Positions 48,817 to 59,180 of a stretch of 64,000 bases of DNA are shown in pieces. The notes beneath the pieces were generated by a model that saw only the letters and a program-made list of their open reading frames with translations, did no database searches and was not told where the DNA came from. Source of the DNA: Candidatus Dormiibacterota bacterium (GTDB taxonomy: Bacteria > Chloroflexota > Dormibacteria > CF-121); the NCBI GenBank assembly GCA_035544955.1, contig DASZZN010000029.1:1-64000 (forward strand). The letters are read 5' to 3'. A program made the position numbers and the translations under genes. Within the stretch, counting starts at the first letter, position 1. Every line of letters starts with the position of its first letter.

Positions 48817-49998
48817 GTGCAAAGGGGCAAAGGCTTGCTCGGCAAATCGGTGATTGCAATCGCCCTTGCATCCCTCCTCTCCGATCTCGGACACGAGACA
48901 GCAACTGCCCTGCTTCCGGGCTTCCTTACCATCGCTCTTGCCGCTCCACCTATCGCGCTGGGTTTGGTCGAAGGGTTCTCGGACCTTGTGGCTGCCGGAG
49001 CCAAGCTCTATGGAGGCAAGCTGGCTGCTGACGGTATCGCATTGCGCGCCTGGGCCGCCGGGGGTTATGCGACTACGGGGTTAGCAACGGCCCTGCTCGG
49101 CCTCATTCCCTCATGGCCGTGGCTGGTGCTGATCCGTCCGATTGGCTGGGCGGGGCGGGGATGGCGCGGGCCAGTGCGCAACTTGCTGCTCACACTCTCC
49201 GTCTCGAAGCAACAATTCGGGAGAGCCTTTGGCTTTGAGAGGGCAGCAGACAATGCCGGAGCTGTGATCGCTCCCTTGGTGGCGGTTGTTCTACTCGGCG
49301 CGTTTTCCTACCGACCGACCTTCGTCTTTGCTGCTCTACCCGGATTCTTGGCAGCCGCGTGCTATCTACTGGTGCGACCAGTCATTGCTGAGCGCGGGAA
49401 CTTCGGTGTTCGGCTCACTGGCTATCCGACGGCATTCAATCGCCTGCTCGTCGCCACCGCCGTGTTCGGCAGCGCCCAGTTTGCTGGGAGTCTTTTTACC
49501 CTTCGAGCAATCCAGCTATTGGCTCCCCTGAACGGTCCCGCAACCGCGGTCACGCTCGCCATCTTTCTGTATTTCATCTACAACCTGACCGCCACCGCCG
49601 CCTCTTATCCAGCCGGGGCCTTCGCTGATCGCACCGGCAGGCGCGTGACCTTGCTAATTACTGGCTTTCTCTTGTTCGCCATATCCGCTGCTTCACTCGC
49701 GCTCGCATCAACCGCAGTCTGGTTGCTCATCCCCGCCTTTGTGGCCGGCGGCGCGGCTGCCGGATCGGTTGAGGTTGCCGAAAGTACGCTGGCGGCGCAC
49801 CAGCTCGCGGCCGCTGACCGTGGCGCAGGATTTGGGGTCCTGGCGGCCGTCAACGGAGCAGGCGATTTCGTGGCATCCGTTTGGGTGGCGCTGGTTTGGA
49901 CGGTTGCTGCTCCGAGTATCGCTTTTGCCGGGGCTGCCATCGTGGCCGTGGTTGGGGCTGTTCTTGCTGGCCGGGTATCCGTGACTCCTGAGGTTTGA
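48817..49998 (+). CDS. Major facilitator superfamily transporter
   Basis: 393 residues with about twelve spans from GTG 48817. The first loop holds SDLVAAGAKLYGGKLAADG, and GAFADRTGRRVTL in the second half is the MFS motif A. A drug or metabolite exporter is most likely; substrate unknown. TATCCT lies 6 nt upstream of the GTG, and the 3' border of the tRNA repeat lies immediately before it. Confidence 0.85.
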   Translation: MQRGKGLLGKSVIAIALASLLSDLGHETATALLPGFLTIALAAPPIALGLVEGFSDLVAAGAKLYGGKLAADGIALRAWAAGGYATTGLATALLGLIPSWPWLVLIRPIGWAGRGWRGPVRNLLLTLSVSKQQFGRAFGFERAADNAGAVIAPLVAVVLLGAFSYRPTFVFAALPGFLAAACYLLVRPVIAERGNFGVRLTGYPTAFNRLLVATAVFGSAQFAGSLFTLRAIQLLAPLNGPATAVTLAIFLYFIYNLTATAASYPAGAFADRTGRRVTLLITGFLLFAISAASLALASTAVWLLIPAFVAGGAAAGSVEVAESTLAAHQLAAADRGAGFGVLAAVNGAGDFVASVWVALVWTVAAPSIAFAGAAIVAVVGAVLAGRVSVTPEV

Positions 49999-50074
49999 CC
50001 AGCCAGAAAGGGGGCGCTGGTGGAAATGCACGGGGTTCTGGAGCGTGAATTCGCTCCAGCCTAGACTTCTCGCC

Positions 50075-50791
50075 GTGGCCAGCGCCGACGTGCCCCGCTT
50101 TCGCAATCGAGGCGACTCGGTCTCACGGTTGGAGGGGTTCAGCGACACCGCCTTCGGTTTCGCCATCACCCTTCTGGTCGTTTCGCTAACCGTTCCGACC
50201 AGGTTCCAGGAGCTGCTGCAGCAGCTGAGCGGGCTTCCCGTCTTCGCGGTAACCTTCGGGCTGGTCGCGACCATCTGGTATGCGCAATACGTCTTTTTCC
50301 GGCGCTATGGGCTCAACGACGTTGTGACCGTCACCCTCACGCTGGTCCTGCTGTTTGTGGTGTTGTTTTACGTCTACCCGCTGAAATTCCTCTTCGGGGT
50401 CGTTTTTCAGGTCGGGGGAGTCGCCTTCCAGGAGCGGGATGCCCCAGCCCTTTTCCTAATCTATGGCCTCGGTTTCGCCGGCGTCAACCTTGTCCTCGCG
50501 CTGCTCTACGTTCACGCCTACCGGAAGCGAGACGAATTAGGGCTCACCGACTGGGAGCGCCTGGTAACGCGCCTTTCGATCGCCGACAACACGGCGACCA
50601 TGATGATCGGACTGCTCTCAGCCGCACTGGCGCAGGTCGTCCCTCCGCCCGCCACCGGGGCCGTGGCCGGATCAATCTACTTCGCGGTCGCGCTGCCCAA
50701 GTTCCTTGCCGGATGGTACGCGGGTAGCCGAGCCCGGGCGCTAGCCAGATCACCCCAGCAGACACCGCGGGCCCCCGAGCCTGGTCTTTAG
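50075..50791 (+). CDS. TMEM175-family (DUF1211) membrane protein
   Basis: 238 residues from GTG 50075, 7 nt after TAGACT (50062-50067); the frame also runs back to ATG 50045, before the promoter. RLEGFSDTAFGFAITLLVVSL carries the FSD motif of TMEM175-type potassium channels. About six spans. In bacteria these are leak channels for potassium or protons. It ends overlapping the M23-like gene by 4 nt (convergent). Confidence 0.8.
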   Translation: MASADVPRFRNRGDSVSRLEGFSDTAFGFAITLLVVSLTVPTRFQELLQQLSGLPVFAVTFGLVATIWYAQYVFFRRYGLNDVVTVTLTLVLLFVVLFYVYPLKFLFGVVFQVGGVAFQERDAPALFLIYGLGFAGVNLVLALLYVHAYRKRDELGLTDWERLVTRLSIADNTATMMIGLLSAALAQVVPPPATGAVAGSIYFAVALPKFLAGWYAGSRARALARSPQQTPRAPEPGL

Positions 50792-51588
50792 AAGCAGGGC
50801 GAGGGGGCGTTCGCGGCGTATCCGTAGAGGTTCTCGAGGAACTGGTGCGGGTTAACCGTCCCGGCATGGGCGTGCAGTGGATGCGGTGACTCGATCACTT
50901 CGAAATGCACGTTGGCCATGTCGCTGAAACCGGCGCCTGGATCATCCGGGTCGCCACCGCTCTTCGCGATCAGAGCGCCCGCTGCCACATGCTCCCCGTT
51001 CGGGACATCGAACTCACGGACGTGTCCATAGAGGAACGCAATGGCGTCGCCCTGATCATCCTTGAGGACATCCGACACGACCACAACGGCATAGCCCTGC
51101 GGTCCGCCGGGGATAGTCCAGTTGGTCATGCGGTAGACATTGCCCGACGTCACCGCGTACAGCGGGGTTCCGCTGTCGAGCACGATGTCGATCGCGTTGT
51201 GGCCGAACAGCTCCTGCAATGTTCCGGTGGTCACGTCATGCACGGGAAGCTGCTCACGGATCGACCCGCCGTTGTAGGCGCCGTAATCCTCGATCATGCG
51301 TCCCTCGGGATCGCCTGGGTGGCCCCACGGAAGACGCATGGGGAGGCCCGACGTGTCGGTCACATTGCTCGTAAAGGCGATGGCGAGCGTCATTGGCGGG
51401 CACAACGGACGCGGGGAGGGGCTGGCAGTCGGGCTTGCGACCGTGACTGACACGGCAACCGATGAATGGCCGCCAGCAGGCAGAGCGGCGCTCACCGCGC
51501 TGAACTGAAAGGCGGCGCCGGCCAGCGCGCCCAACGTAATCCCGCCGGTAATGGCCGCGACCTTCGTGATTTTCATCGTCGCCCGCAC
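50788..51588 (-). CDS. M23-like peptidase with a substituted catalytic His
   Basis: 266 residues. Signal peptide (about 1-35) and a Pro/Ser linker precede an M23/LytM-type domain. GHNAIDIV gives the zinc His and Asp, and FLYGHV the catalytic-loop His. The HxHFE motif appears as NVHFEV, so the first His, the general base, is Asn. The second His, a zinc ligand, is kept. The domain may bind peptidoglycan without cutting. It starts with GTG. Confidence 0.65.
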   Translation of the reverse strand: MRATMKITKVAAITGGITLGALAGAAFQFSAVSAALPAGGHSSVAVSVTVASPTASPSPRPLCPPMTLAIAFTSNVTDTSGLPMRLPWGHPGDPEGRMIEDYGAYNGGSIREQLPVHDVTTGTLQELFGHNAIDIVLDSGTPLYAVTSGNVYRMTNWTIPGGPQGYAVVVVSDVLKDDQGDAIAFLYGHVREFDVPNGEHVAAGALIAKSGGDPDDPGAGFSDMANVHFEVIESPHPLHAHAGTVNPHQFLENLYGYAANAPSPCF

Positions 51589-51721
51589 AACGCGCGCACC
51601 TCACGAATTGGTACGAAAGGAGCCCATCAGCAGGTTGTGCATAACCAATTGGGCGCATGCAGCGTTTCACGGACCTTGGATCGCACCGCCGACAACATTT
51701 CCACAGGCGCAAAGAAAGTTG

Positions 51722-51778
51722 TTTGCAGAGCGGCCAGACGCTGGTAGTATTTCTCTCAACGCTGCGTGACCGCAGCGT
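51722..51778 (+). promoter_or_regulatory. Promoter and 5'-end hairpin of the 51805 gene
   Basis: TTTGCA (51722-51727), 17-bp spacer, TAGTAT (51745-51750). The predicted start is near 51757, and ACGCTGCG-TGAC-CGCAGCGT (51759-51778) then forms an 8-bp hairpin at the very 5' end of the RNA, which may stabilise the message or regulate it. Confidence 0.55.
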
Positions 51779-51804
51779 CCTAGGTTCAGAAGGGCAGGCA
51801 CAAC

Positions 51805-52449
51805 ATGCAACACATTGACGATACTGGCTGCCTTACGCAGCGCTCCCAGCTCGATCGACTCCAAGCGCTCGCTGACCGCATCGCTCGCGAGCGCATAAAG
51901 ACACTCCAGCCCTCAGACCTACTGGCGACCACCGTCTTCGTGATTGGTCCCACTGGCCAGGAATCGACGTGGGACCTCGACCACCTGGAGCTGGCGCGGT
52001 CGTCCCCAGATGCCGCCGTCCAGCTGTTACTCGACCCTGAGGCGGTGTTGGATAACCTCGTGCCCACGCAGGCGATCATGCGCATCCTCCGCGATACGGG
52101 AGCTTCGGCGGTCGCCCTCATCGCGCCGATAAGCGCAGCCGGGGCCGCGCTCCAACTGGCCGACGTCGATCACGAGCAGAGCCTGACGGCGCGGATCGCG
52201 CATCAGCCCGATAGCGAGCCCAGCCTGAGCCAATGGGACTTCGGCAAGGTGGCATGGACAGTGCGCCTCCGGCATGTTCTCCGAGCCGCGCGCGGCGCCG
52301 CCGTCGACGAGGCAGCCCAGCCGTCAGCCCGGCCGGTGACGACACCGATGCGGGCCGCGGAGCCGGTTGTCGGACGTCGCAACCAACGGCGGGAGATGCG
52401 CGAGCAGCTGCACCGCACACCGGCGGCCGCGCCCTCCTGGCTGCAGTAA
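51805..52449 (+). CDS. Unrecognised protein with basic tail
   Basis: 214 residues, soluble. The N-terminal 140 residues are mixed alpha/beta (LQALADRIARERIKTL; ATTVFVIGPTGQESTWD), and the C-terminus is basic and probably flexible (VGRRNQRREMREQLHR). No family recognised. An AGAAGGGCAGG site precedes the ATG. Convergent with pyrE, 5 bp apart. Confidence 0.55.
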   Translation: MQHIDDTGCLTQRSQLDRLQALADRIARERIKTLQPSDLLATTVFVIGPTGQESTWDLDHLELARSSPDAAVQLLLDPEAVLDNLVPTQAIMRILRDTGASAVALIAPISAAGAALQLADVDHEQSLTARIAHQPDSEPSLSQWDFGKVAWTVRLRHVLRAARGAAVDEAAQPSARPVTTPMRAAEPVVGRRNQRREMREQLHRTPAAAPSWLQ

Positions 52450-52453
52450 GGGA

Positions 52454-53056
52454 CTAGGCCGGAACCTTCTTGCCGCTGCCGCGCGGCGACGCCACCGGCA
52501 CGCCGGCAGCGCATTGCGGGCACGCGTCCGGCGCGTAAGAAGGGAAATCGACCGTCAGGCAGGCAAAGAAGGGAACATCGGTCGCGGCCCGACCAGCCGT
52601 TCGGTCGGCAAGGACTCCAACGCCGATGACGACGCCGCCGGCGTCGGTAATGCAGGCGTGCGTCTCAGCGAGCGATCCACCGGTCGTGACGACATCGTCG
52701 ACCACGAGGACCCTGCTGCCGGGCGAGATCTCGAAGCCGCGACGTAGGACCCGGCCTGCCGATCCGCCGCGCTCGACATAAACGGCGTTGACACCAAGCT
52801 GCCGGGCAACCTCATACGCGAGGATGATGCCGCCAGTTGTGGGGCCGGCCACCAACTCGGGTCGCAGTGGCATGAATTGCTGCGCGATCATGCCGGCGAG
52901 CTCGGTGGTCGCCTTCGGATCTTCCAGGATTCGGAACTTCTCCAGGTAATCAGTGCCGTGCCGTCCGCTGGTGTAGACGAAGTGTCCCCGTAGGAAGGCA
53001 CCTGCCGCGTCGAATGCCCGATGGGCATCGAACTGACTCATGTTGCGGTCAGGCAT
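52454..53056 (-). CDS. pyrE: Orotate phosphoribosyltransferase
   Basis: 200 residues. The PRPP-binding motif is VLVVDDVVTTGGS (about 120-132), with YLEKFRILEDP and GPTTGGIILAYEVA typical of OPRTase. Converts orotate and PRPP to OMP. Last gene of the pyr operon; its ATG overlaps the pyrD stop by 8 nt. A C-terminal Cys pair (CPQCAAG) is an unusual addition. No OMP decarboxylase gene is in this operon. Confidence 0.93.
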   Translation of the reverse strand: MPDRNMSQFDAHRAFDAAGAFLRGHFVYTSGRHGTDYLEKFRILEDPKATTELAGMIAQQFMPLRPELVAGPTTGGIILAYEVARQLGVNAVYVERGGSAGRVLRRGFEISPGSRVLVVDDVVTTGGSLAETHACITDAGGVVIGVGVLADRTAGRAATDVPFFACLTVDFPSYAPDACPQCAAGVPVASPRGSGKKVPA

Positions 53057-53990
53057 GGGTCAGCACGCTCGCGGACCGGATCGGCAACGCGCGCATGTCC
53101 CCGAACCCACGCTCTTCTAGATATTCAGCGATCCCATCGTGGACTTCGCGGGCTGCCTGAGGCCGGACGTAGTTGACAGTTCCCAATTGCACGGCCGCCG
53201 CGCCGGCCAGCAGGAATTCCAACGCATCGAGGGCCGACGTGATCCCACCGATGCCAATCACCGGAATGCGCACGGCCGCGGCCACCTGCCAGACCGCGTG
53301 CAACGCCAGCGGCTTGATCGCCGGTCCGCTCAAGCCGCCGCTGCCCCGCGACAGCACGGGCCGGCGCCGGCGAACGTCGATCGCCATCCCAACGTAGGTA
53401 TTTGTGGCGGACACCGCGTCCGCCCCTGCGTCTTCGACCGCGCGAGCAACCCCGACGAGGTCGGTGACGTTGGGGGTCAGCTTGACCATCAACGGAAGCC
53501 GCGTCACGGCCCGGACGGCCGAGGTCAGCTCGGCCGCCAGGTCGGGATCGACGCCGAACTGCAGGCCGTTGGCGACGTTCGGACAGGAGATGTTCAACTC
53601 GAGCCCGGCAATGCCGAGCACGCCCTCAAGGCGGCGCGCGACCGCGACGTACTCGTCCACCGAGTCGCCGGCGACGTTGACGATCACGGGCAGGTCCCAC
53701 GATGCCCAAACCGGTGCATAGACTCGCGCCACGTGATCGACGCCGGGATTTTGCAATCCGATGGCATTCAGCATTCCGGATGGCGTCTCCGCGATGCGGT
53801 TCGGGGCGTTGCCGTCTCGTGGTCGCAGCGTCGTGCCCTTAGTAACGATGGCGCCCAAGACGGCACGGTCGACCTGCGGCGCATCGAAGCCGTAACCGAA
53901 GGTCCCCGACGCGACCAGCACCGGGCTCCGCAGGCGCAGGCCCCCGCCGAGGTCGACGCGCAGATCCAGGGGCTTAGCCATGGAACTCAT
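53049..53990 (-). CDS. pyrD: Dihydroorotate dehydrogenase, class 1B catalytic subunit
   Basis: 313 residues, FMN TIM barrel. LRVDLGGGLRLRSPVLVASG, LELNISCPNV and VIGIGGITSALDALEFLLAGA are the conserved segments. Class 1B is indicated by pyrK immediately upstream, which passes electrons to NAD. The start overlaps the pyrK end by 17 nt. Oxidises dihydroorotate to orotate. Confidence 0.93.
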   Translation of the reverse strand: MSSMAKPLDLRVDLGGGLRLRSPVLVASGTFGYGFDAPQVDRAVLGAIVTKGTTLRPRDGNAPNRIAETPSGMLNAIGLQNPGVDHVARVYAPVWASWDLPVIVNVAGDSVDEYVAVARRLEGVLGIAGLELNISCPNVANGLQFGVDPDLAAELTSAVRAVTRLPLMVKLTPNVTDLVGVARAVEDAGADAVSATNTYVGMAIDVRRRRPVLSRGSGGLSGPAIKPLALHAVWQVAAAVRIPVIGIGGITSALDALEFLLAGAAAVQLGTVNYVRPQAAREVHDGIAEYLEERGFGDMRALPIRSASVLTHA

Positions 53991-54834
53991 CCGTCATCCG
54001 ATCCCAATCGATGCGATCGGCGCGCACGCACGGCCCGTCCTGACAGGTTAGGAGGTAACCGGCGCGACTCCGCGGCGCCGCGCAACCCAGGCAGGTGCCG
54101 ACGCCGCAACCCATCGGCGTTTCGAGCGCCACCTGGATGGATGAGAGAGGAATCCCGTGATGGGGTGCTGCGCTGATCAAGGCCTGGAGCATCGGCGTCG
54201 GTCCACAGGCGACTATGTCGATACCCCCCACCCCGGCCCTCCCCCACAAGGGGGGAGGGAGATTGGAGAGCAGATCCACCACCCGCCCGCGATGGCCTGC
54301 GCTGCCGTCGTCGGTGGCGACCCGCATGTCGGCCCCAACGAATCGACTCGCGGGCAGGAGCTGCGCGGCCGTGCGCGCGCCCTGAAGCATCGTGACCTTG
54401 CGTCCACGGGCCACGAGTGCCTGAACGACTCCCGGGAACACGGCGACGCCGAGGCCGCCGGCGATGCAGACCGCGGGGCCGTCACCGTCGAGCGCGAAGC
54501 CGCGCCCGAGTGGGCCGAGCAGGTCGATCTCGTGGCCCTCATGGCGGACCGACAGCCAAGCGCTCCCGGCGCCCACGACATTGAAGATGAACCCGATCCG
54601 GCCACTCGCCGGATCGGACCAGGCGGCGCTGTAGGGCCGGCGCAGGATCGTATGCGGCGCGCTGACCGCAAGTTGGAAGAACTGCCCGGGGTTGACGGCG
54701 ACCGCTGACGGCGGATGGTAGAGGACCAGCTCCACCGCCCCGGCCATGGGGACGGAGCGCTCGACCACGATCGCGCCCCCACCTTGCCCTCCCCCGGAGG
54801 GGGAGGGTGATATCCGCTCAACAGCGATACTCAT
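53974..54834 (-). CDS. pyrK: Dihydroorotate dehydrogenase electron-transfer subunit, with two inserted palindromic elements
   Basis: 286 residues from ATG 54834, overlapping the carAB stop (ATGA). FAD domain (FFQLAV...RRPYSAA), NAD domain ([11 protein letters not shown]) and the [2Fe-2S] cysteines in [10 protein letters not shown] and CQDGPC. Two stretches are foreign to the family: [13 protein letters not shown] at the N-terminus and [13 protein letters not shown] before [11 protein letters not shown]. Each is encoded by a GC-rich palindrome of the same type (54787-54807 and 54237-54259), inserted in frame. The enzyme probably tolerates them as loops. Confidence 0.9.
   Translation of the reverse strand: MSIAVERISPSPSGGGQGGGAIVVERSVPMAGAVELVLYHPPSAVAVNPGQFFQLAVSAPHTILRRPYSAAWSDPASGRIGFIFNVVGAGSAWLSVRHEGHEIDLLGPLGRGFALDGDGPAVCIAGGLGVAVFPGVVQALVARGRKVTMLQGARTAAQLLPASRFVGADMRVATDDGSAGHRGRVVDLLSNLPPPLWGRAGVGGIDIVACGPTPMLQALISAAPHHGIPLSSIQVALETPMGCGVGTCLGCAAPRSRAGYLLTCQDGPCVRADRIDWDRMTDEFHG
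54224..54263. repeat. Palindromic element 2 inside pyrK
   Basis: CCCTCCCCC (54237-54245) and GGGGGAGGG (54251-54259) with a 5-nt loop, in a CCCCCACC...GAT context shared with element 1. Encodes [13 protein letters not shown] in pyrK. Confidence 0.75.
54775..54812. repeat. Palindromic element 1 inside pyrK
   Basis: CCCTCCCCC (54787-54795) and GGGGGAGGG (54799-54807) with loop GGA, flanked like element 2. Encodes [13 protein letters not shown] near the pyrK N-terminus. Confidence 0.75.
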
Positions 54835-57800
54835 GCGCGCACGACCTCGGCGACAGCGCCCACGTACTCGCCGAGCGTCGCGACGCTCGATCGATGTTCT
54901 CGGCGCCAGGATCGCAATGCCTGCACCAGCGCCCGTGCGGTGTCCAGCGAAGTCAGGCACGGGATGCGGCGCTCGACCGATGCCCGGCGGATCTCGTACC
55001 CATCGCGCAGGGGCACGCCCCCACCGTTATTGGCGACGGGCGCCGGCGTCGATACGGTGTTGACGACGAGCTGGACCTGGCCGGACTGGATCACGTCCAC
55101 GACATTGGGATGGCCGTCGCGCAGCTTCTGCACCGTGGTTGCCGGGATCGCCGACTCGCCCAGCAAGGCGGCGGTGCCCGCTGTCGCGTAGAGCCGAATG
55201 CCCAGGGCATGAAGTCCCCGCAAGATGGGCAGCGCCTCCTGCTTGTCGGCGTCGGCGATCGAGCACAAGGCCGCGCCGTCAGGTGGAAGTTCCTGCATCG
55301 TCGAGAGGAACGCCTTGTACTGGGCGGTCGGCAGGTCTTGCGCGATCCCCATCGCCTCACCCGTCGACTTCATCTCTGGCCCGAGCACGGCGTCGACGGC
55401 CGGCAGCTTGGCCATCGAGAAGACAGGGGCCTTGACGGCATACAGCGGCCGGCTCGGCTGGAGGCCGTTGGCGAAGCCGAAGTCGTTGAGGGAGCGGCCC
55501 AATGCCGCATGCGTGGCCAGGTTCACCATCGGCACCCCCGTCACCTTGCTGAGGAAGGGCACCGTCCGGCTGGCCCGCGGGTTCACCTCGAGCACGTGCG
55601 GGATGCCGTCCTGTATGACGAACTGGATGTTGATCAGGCCCACCGCCTTGAACAGGCGGGCGATGATGGTCGTCGCCTCGACCACGCGGTCGGTCTCAGC
55701 CGGCGTCAGTGTGATCGGCGGGTAGACCGCGAATGAATCGCCCGAATGGATGCCGGCCCGCTCGATGTGTTCGAGGATGCCCGGTATCAACACGGTCTCA
55801 CCGTCGCAGACGGCGTCGACGTCGATCTCGCGCCCCAGCAGGTACTTGTCGACGAGGATCGGGCCGCGCACGCCGAAGGCCATGGCTGCCTCGACGTAGC
55901 GTCGAAGATCCGCCGCCGAGTGGACGATCTCCATGCCGCGCCCGCCCAGGACATAGGATGGCCGCACCAGGACCGGGTAGCCCACTTTCGCGGCGATCGC
56001 CAGCGCGGTCTCGGCGTTGGTGGCTGAGCCGCCGGGTGACTGTGGGATCCCGCTGTCGCGCAGCAGCGCCTCGCAGCGACGCCGGTCTTCCGCCAGGTCG
56101 ATGGTGTCGACGCTTGAGCCGAGAATGTGAGTCCCGCCTGCCGCCAGGGCGTCGGCGAGGTTCAGACCCGTCTGCCCGCCGAACTGGACCATGACGCCCA
56201 GCACGGGGTCGCGGCGCAGCACGTTGCGGACGCCCTCCAGGTCGAGCGGTTCGAAGTAGAGACGGGTCGAGGCATCGAAGTCGGTGCTGACCGTCTCGGG
56301 GTTGCTATTGATGAGCACGCTGTCGAGGCCGGCCTCCTGCAGCGCGGCCGAGGCGTGCACGCTGCAGTAGTCGAATTCGATTCCCTGGCCGATCCGGATC
56401 GGACCCGAGCCGATCACCGCCACCGCGGTGTTCCCGCTGCGGATGATCTCGTCCTCGTCCTCATAGGTGGCGTAGTAATAGGGTGTCACCGCCTCGAACT
56501 CCGCGGCGCAGGTATCGACCTGCCGGAAGGTCGGCTCCGGCGCGCTGGCCTGGAGCCGCCCGCCGCAAAGTTCCGCGATTCGCTCGTCATCGAAGCCGGC
56601 GCGCTTCGCGCGCAGAAGTAGATCCGGGTCCGGCCCCAACCCTTGCTGCAGCTCGGCCTCGAGCGCCGTGATGAACGCCAGGCGGTCGACGAACCAGGGT
56701 GCGTAGCCGGTCGCCGCGCCGACCTCATCATGGCTGGCGCCGTCGCGCAGCGCCTGCATCGCGGCCATCAGCCGGCGGTCGTTGGGCTGATGCAGCAGGT
56801 CTGGACGGCCGCGCAGTTGCGTGGCATCGGGAAGACGCTGCTCTAGCGCCCGCAAAGCCTTGCCCAGCGCGGCCTCAAACGTCCGCTCGATCGCCATCAC
56901 CTCGCCGGTGGACTTCATCTGCGTACCCAGCGTCCGGTCCGCGGCGGGGAACTTATCAAAGGGCCAGCGCGGGATCTTGACAACGCAGTAGTCGAGCGCC
57001 GGCTCGAAGGCCGCACTCGTCTGCCCCGTGACCGCATTGGCGATTTCGTGAAGGCCGCGTCCGGCGGCGATCTTGGCGGCCACTCGCGCGATCGGATATC
57101 CCGTCGCCTTCGACGCCAGCGCGGACGACCGGCTGACCCGAGGATTCACCTCGATGACGTAGTACTGATCGGATTCTGGGTCCAGCGCGAACTGCACGTT
57201 GCACCCGCCTTCGATGCGCAGGGCCCGGATGATGCGCAGCGACGCCGATCGGAGCATCTGGTACTGGCGGTCGGAGAGCGTCTGGCTGGGCGCCACCACG
57301 ATGCTGTCACCGGTATGCACGCCCATGGGGTCGAGGTTCTCCATGTTGCAGACAGCGATGCAGGTGTCGTTGGCGTCCCGCATGACCTCGTACTCGATCT
57401 CTTTCCAGCCGGAGAGCGAGCGCTCGACCAGCACCTGCCGGATCGGACTCGCGGCCAGTCCGTCGCGGACGATGGCTTCGAGCTCGAGCGGGGTCTCCGC
57501 CATCCCGCCGCCCGTGCCGCCCAGGGTGTAGGCCGGTCGAACCACAAGCGGGAGCCCGATCGCTGCGGCGAATTCCTGGGCGGCCTCGACCGTGGTCACG
57601 GTGCGGCTGTCCGGCACCGGCTCGCCGATGCGCAGCAACACGCCCTTGAAGGCTTCGCGATCCTCCGCCTCCCGGATCGCCGCGAGCGGCGTCCCGAGCA
57701 CACGCACCTCGCAGCGGTCGAGGACGCCGGCGTCGGCCAGTGCCACCGCCAGGTTGAGCCCGGTCTGGCCGCCGAGGGTCGGCAGCAGCCCATCAGGCCG

Positions 57801-59180
57801 CTCGCGTTCGATGATCGCCGTGATCGCCTCGACCGTCAGCGGCTCGATGTAGACGCGGTCCGCGATGCCTTCGTCGGTCATGATGGTCGCCGGGTTGGAA
57901 TTCACGAGGATGGTGCGCACGCCTTCTTCGCGAAGCGCCTTGCAGGCCTGGGTTCCCGCGTAGTCGAACTCCGCGGCCTGGCCGATCACGATCGGGCCGG
58001 ACCCGATGACGAGCACGCTGGTGGGACGGCGCACCGGCTCGCGCACGGTGATCGGCACCGCTTGCCGGCCGGCGACCAGGTCGAGGAACTCATCGAAGAT
58101 CACCTGGTTGTCCTGCGGTCCGGGTGCGCCTTCGGGGTGATACTGCACGGAGCGGACCGGCAGATGATCGTGCACGAGGCCCTCCACCGAGCCATCGTGC
58201 AGGTTGCGGTGACTGACGCGGAAGCCGCTGCTCGCGGGCAGGCTCTCCGCATCGACCTCGAACTCATGATTCTGCGACGTCATGCTCACCCGCCCCGTCC
58301 GCAGGTCGAGCACGGGATGGTTGCCGCCGTGGTGCCCGAATCGCAGCCGTGAGGTGCGGGCGCCGGCCGCCTGGCCGACCAGTTGATGCCCGAGGCAGAT
58401 GCCCAGCACCGGGACGCGCTTGATCAGCTGCCTCGTCATCTCGACGGCCGGCTGCAACTGTGATGGGTCACCCGGGCCGTTCGAGAGCACGACCGCGTCC
58501 GGGCGGCGCGCGAGGATCGTCTCGAGGTCGCTGTCGTGCGGCAGGACCTCGACCTCGATACCGCGTGCGCGCAGCGATCGGAGGATGTTGCGCTTGACGC
58601 CGTAGTCGACGACGACGAGCCGCAGGCCGGTCCACTGGCGCAACGACCGGGCCGAGAGCACGGGATCGAGGGACTCCATGACATCGGTGAACGCTCCGGA
58701 GACCTGGCGGACCAGGTCCTGTTCCTCGAGTGGAATCACGCGGGGAACACGCTCGCGCAGTGACGGGAGCTCGTGACGGGGCCCGATGAGCGCCCGCTGC
58801 GCGCCCGTGCCTCGCAGATGTCTGGCCAATCGCCGCGTATCGCAACCGGTGAGGATCGGGACACCGTAGCCGTCGAGCCACTCGGCCAGTGACTGGTGGG
58901 TGCGCCAGTGCTGCTGGAAGGGGCTGAGCTGACGGGTGATCAACGCCCGAGCCCAGGGGCGGCCCGACTCCTGGAAATCCGGTGTCGCGCCATAGTTGCC
59001 GACCAGTGGATAGGTCATGACCACCATCTGCCCGGCATACGAGGGGTCCGACAGCACTTCCTGGTAGCCGGTCATGCACGTGTTGATCACGACTTCACCC
59101 GCGGCCTGGGTGGCCTGCCCACCACGCTCGCCGAACACGGTGAAGCCGTCCTCGAGGACGAGCACCATCGCGTCAGGCAT
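54831..59180 (-). CDS. carAB: Fused carbamoyl-phosphate synthase, CarA-CarB
   Basis: 1449 residues in one frame. Residues about 1-370 are CarA: the glutaminase nucleophile is C262 in GICLGHQ and the His-Glu pair is H348/E350 in YHPEG. A linker of only about 15 residues leads to CarB (from about 385), with both ATP-grasp halves: [20 protein letters not shown] and [18 protein letters not shown]. The C-terminal MGS-like allosteric domain is last ([16 protein letters not shown]). Makes carbamoyl phosphate from glutamine, bicarbonate and ATP. Bacteria normally keep CarA and CarB separate; this layout resembles eukaryotic CPSII. Overlaps pyrC by 8 nt. Confidence 0.93.
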   Translation of the reverse strand: MPDAMVLVLEDGFTVFGERGGQATQAAGEVVINTCMTGYQEVLSDPSYAGQMVVMTYPLVGNYGATPDFQESGRPWARALITRQLSPFQQHWRTHQSLAEWLDGYGVPILTGCDTRRLARHLRGTGAQRALIGPRHELPSLRERVPRVIPLEEQDLVRQVSGAFTDVMESLDPVLSARSLRQWTGLRLVVVDYGVKRNILRSLRARGIEVEVLPHDSDLETILARRPDAVVLSNGPGDPSQLQPAVEMTRQLIKRVPVLGICLGHQLVGQAAGARTSRLRFGHHGGNHPVLDLRTGRVSMTSQNHEFEVDAESLPASSGFRVSHRNLHDGSVEGLVHDHLPVRSVQYHPEGAPGPQDNQVIFDEFLDLVAGRQAVPITVREPVRRPTSVLVIGSGPIVIGQAAEFDYAGTQACKALREEGVRTILVNSNPATIMTDEGIADRVYIEPLTVEAITAIIERERPDGLLPTLGGQTGLNLAVALADAGVLDRCEVRVLGTPLAAIREAEDREAFKGVLLRIGEPVPDSRTVTTVEAAQEFAAAIGLPLVVRPAYTLGGTGGGMAETPLELEAIVRDGLAASPIRQVLVERSLSGWKEIEYEVMRDANDTCIAVCNMENLDPMGVHTGDSIVVAPSQTLSDRQYQMLRSASLRIIRALRIEGGCNVQFALDPESDQYYVIEVNPRVSRSSALASKATGYPIARVAAKIAAGRGLHEIANAVTGQTSAAFEPALDYCVVKIPRWPFDKFPAADRTLGTQMKSTGEVMAIERTFEAALGKALRALEQRLPDATQLRGRPDLLHQPNDRRLMAAMQALRDGASHDEVGAATGYAPWFVDRLAFITALEAELQQGLGPDPDLLLRAKRAGFDDERIAELCGGRLQASAPEPTFRQVDTCAAEFEAVTPYYYATYEDEDEIIRSGNTAVAVIGSGPIRIGQGIEFDYCSVHASAALQEAGLDSVLINSNPETVSTDFDASTRLYFEPLDLEGVRNVLRRDPVLGVMVQFGGQTGLNLADALAAGGTHILGSSVDTIDLAEDRRRCEALLRDSGIPQSPGGSATNAETALAIAAKVGYPVLVRPSYVLGGRGMEIVHSAADLRRYVEAAMAFGVRGPILVDKYLLGREIDVDAVCDGETVLIPGILEHIERAGIHSGDSFAVYPPITLTPAETDRVVEATTIIARLFKAVGLINIQFVIQDGIPHVLEVNPRASRTVPFLSKVTGVPMVNLATHAALGRSLNDFGFANGLQPSRPLYAVKAPVFSMAKLPAVDAVLGPEMKSTGEAMGIAQDLPTAQYKAFLSTMQELPPDGAALCSIADADKQEALPILRGLHALGIRLYATAGTAALLGESAIPATTVQKLRDGHPNVVDVIQSGQVQLVVNTVSTPAPVANNGGGVPLRDGYEIRRASVERRIPCLTSLDTARALVQALRSWRREHRSSVATLGEYVGAVAEVVRA

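Noticed and set aside
48716-48904. Minus-strand frame across the third tRNA repeat
   Set aside because: It would translate the repeated tRNA end and the MFS start antisense; no support.
54835-54960. Upstream extension of pyrK
   Set aside because: It runs inside carAB out of phase; the ATGA overlap at 54834 is the better start.
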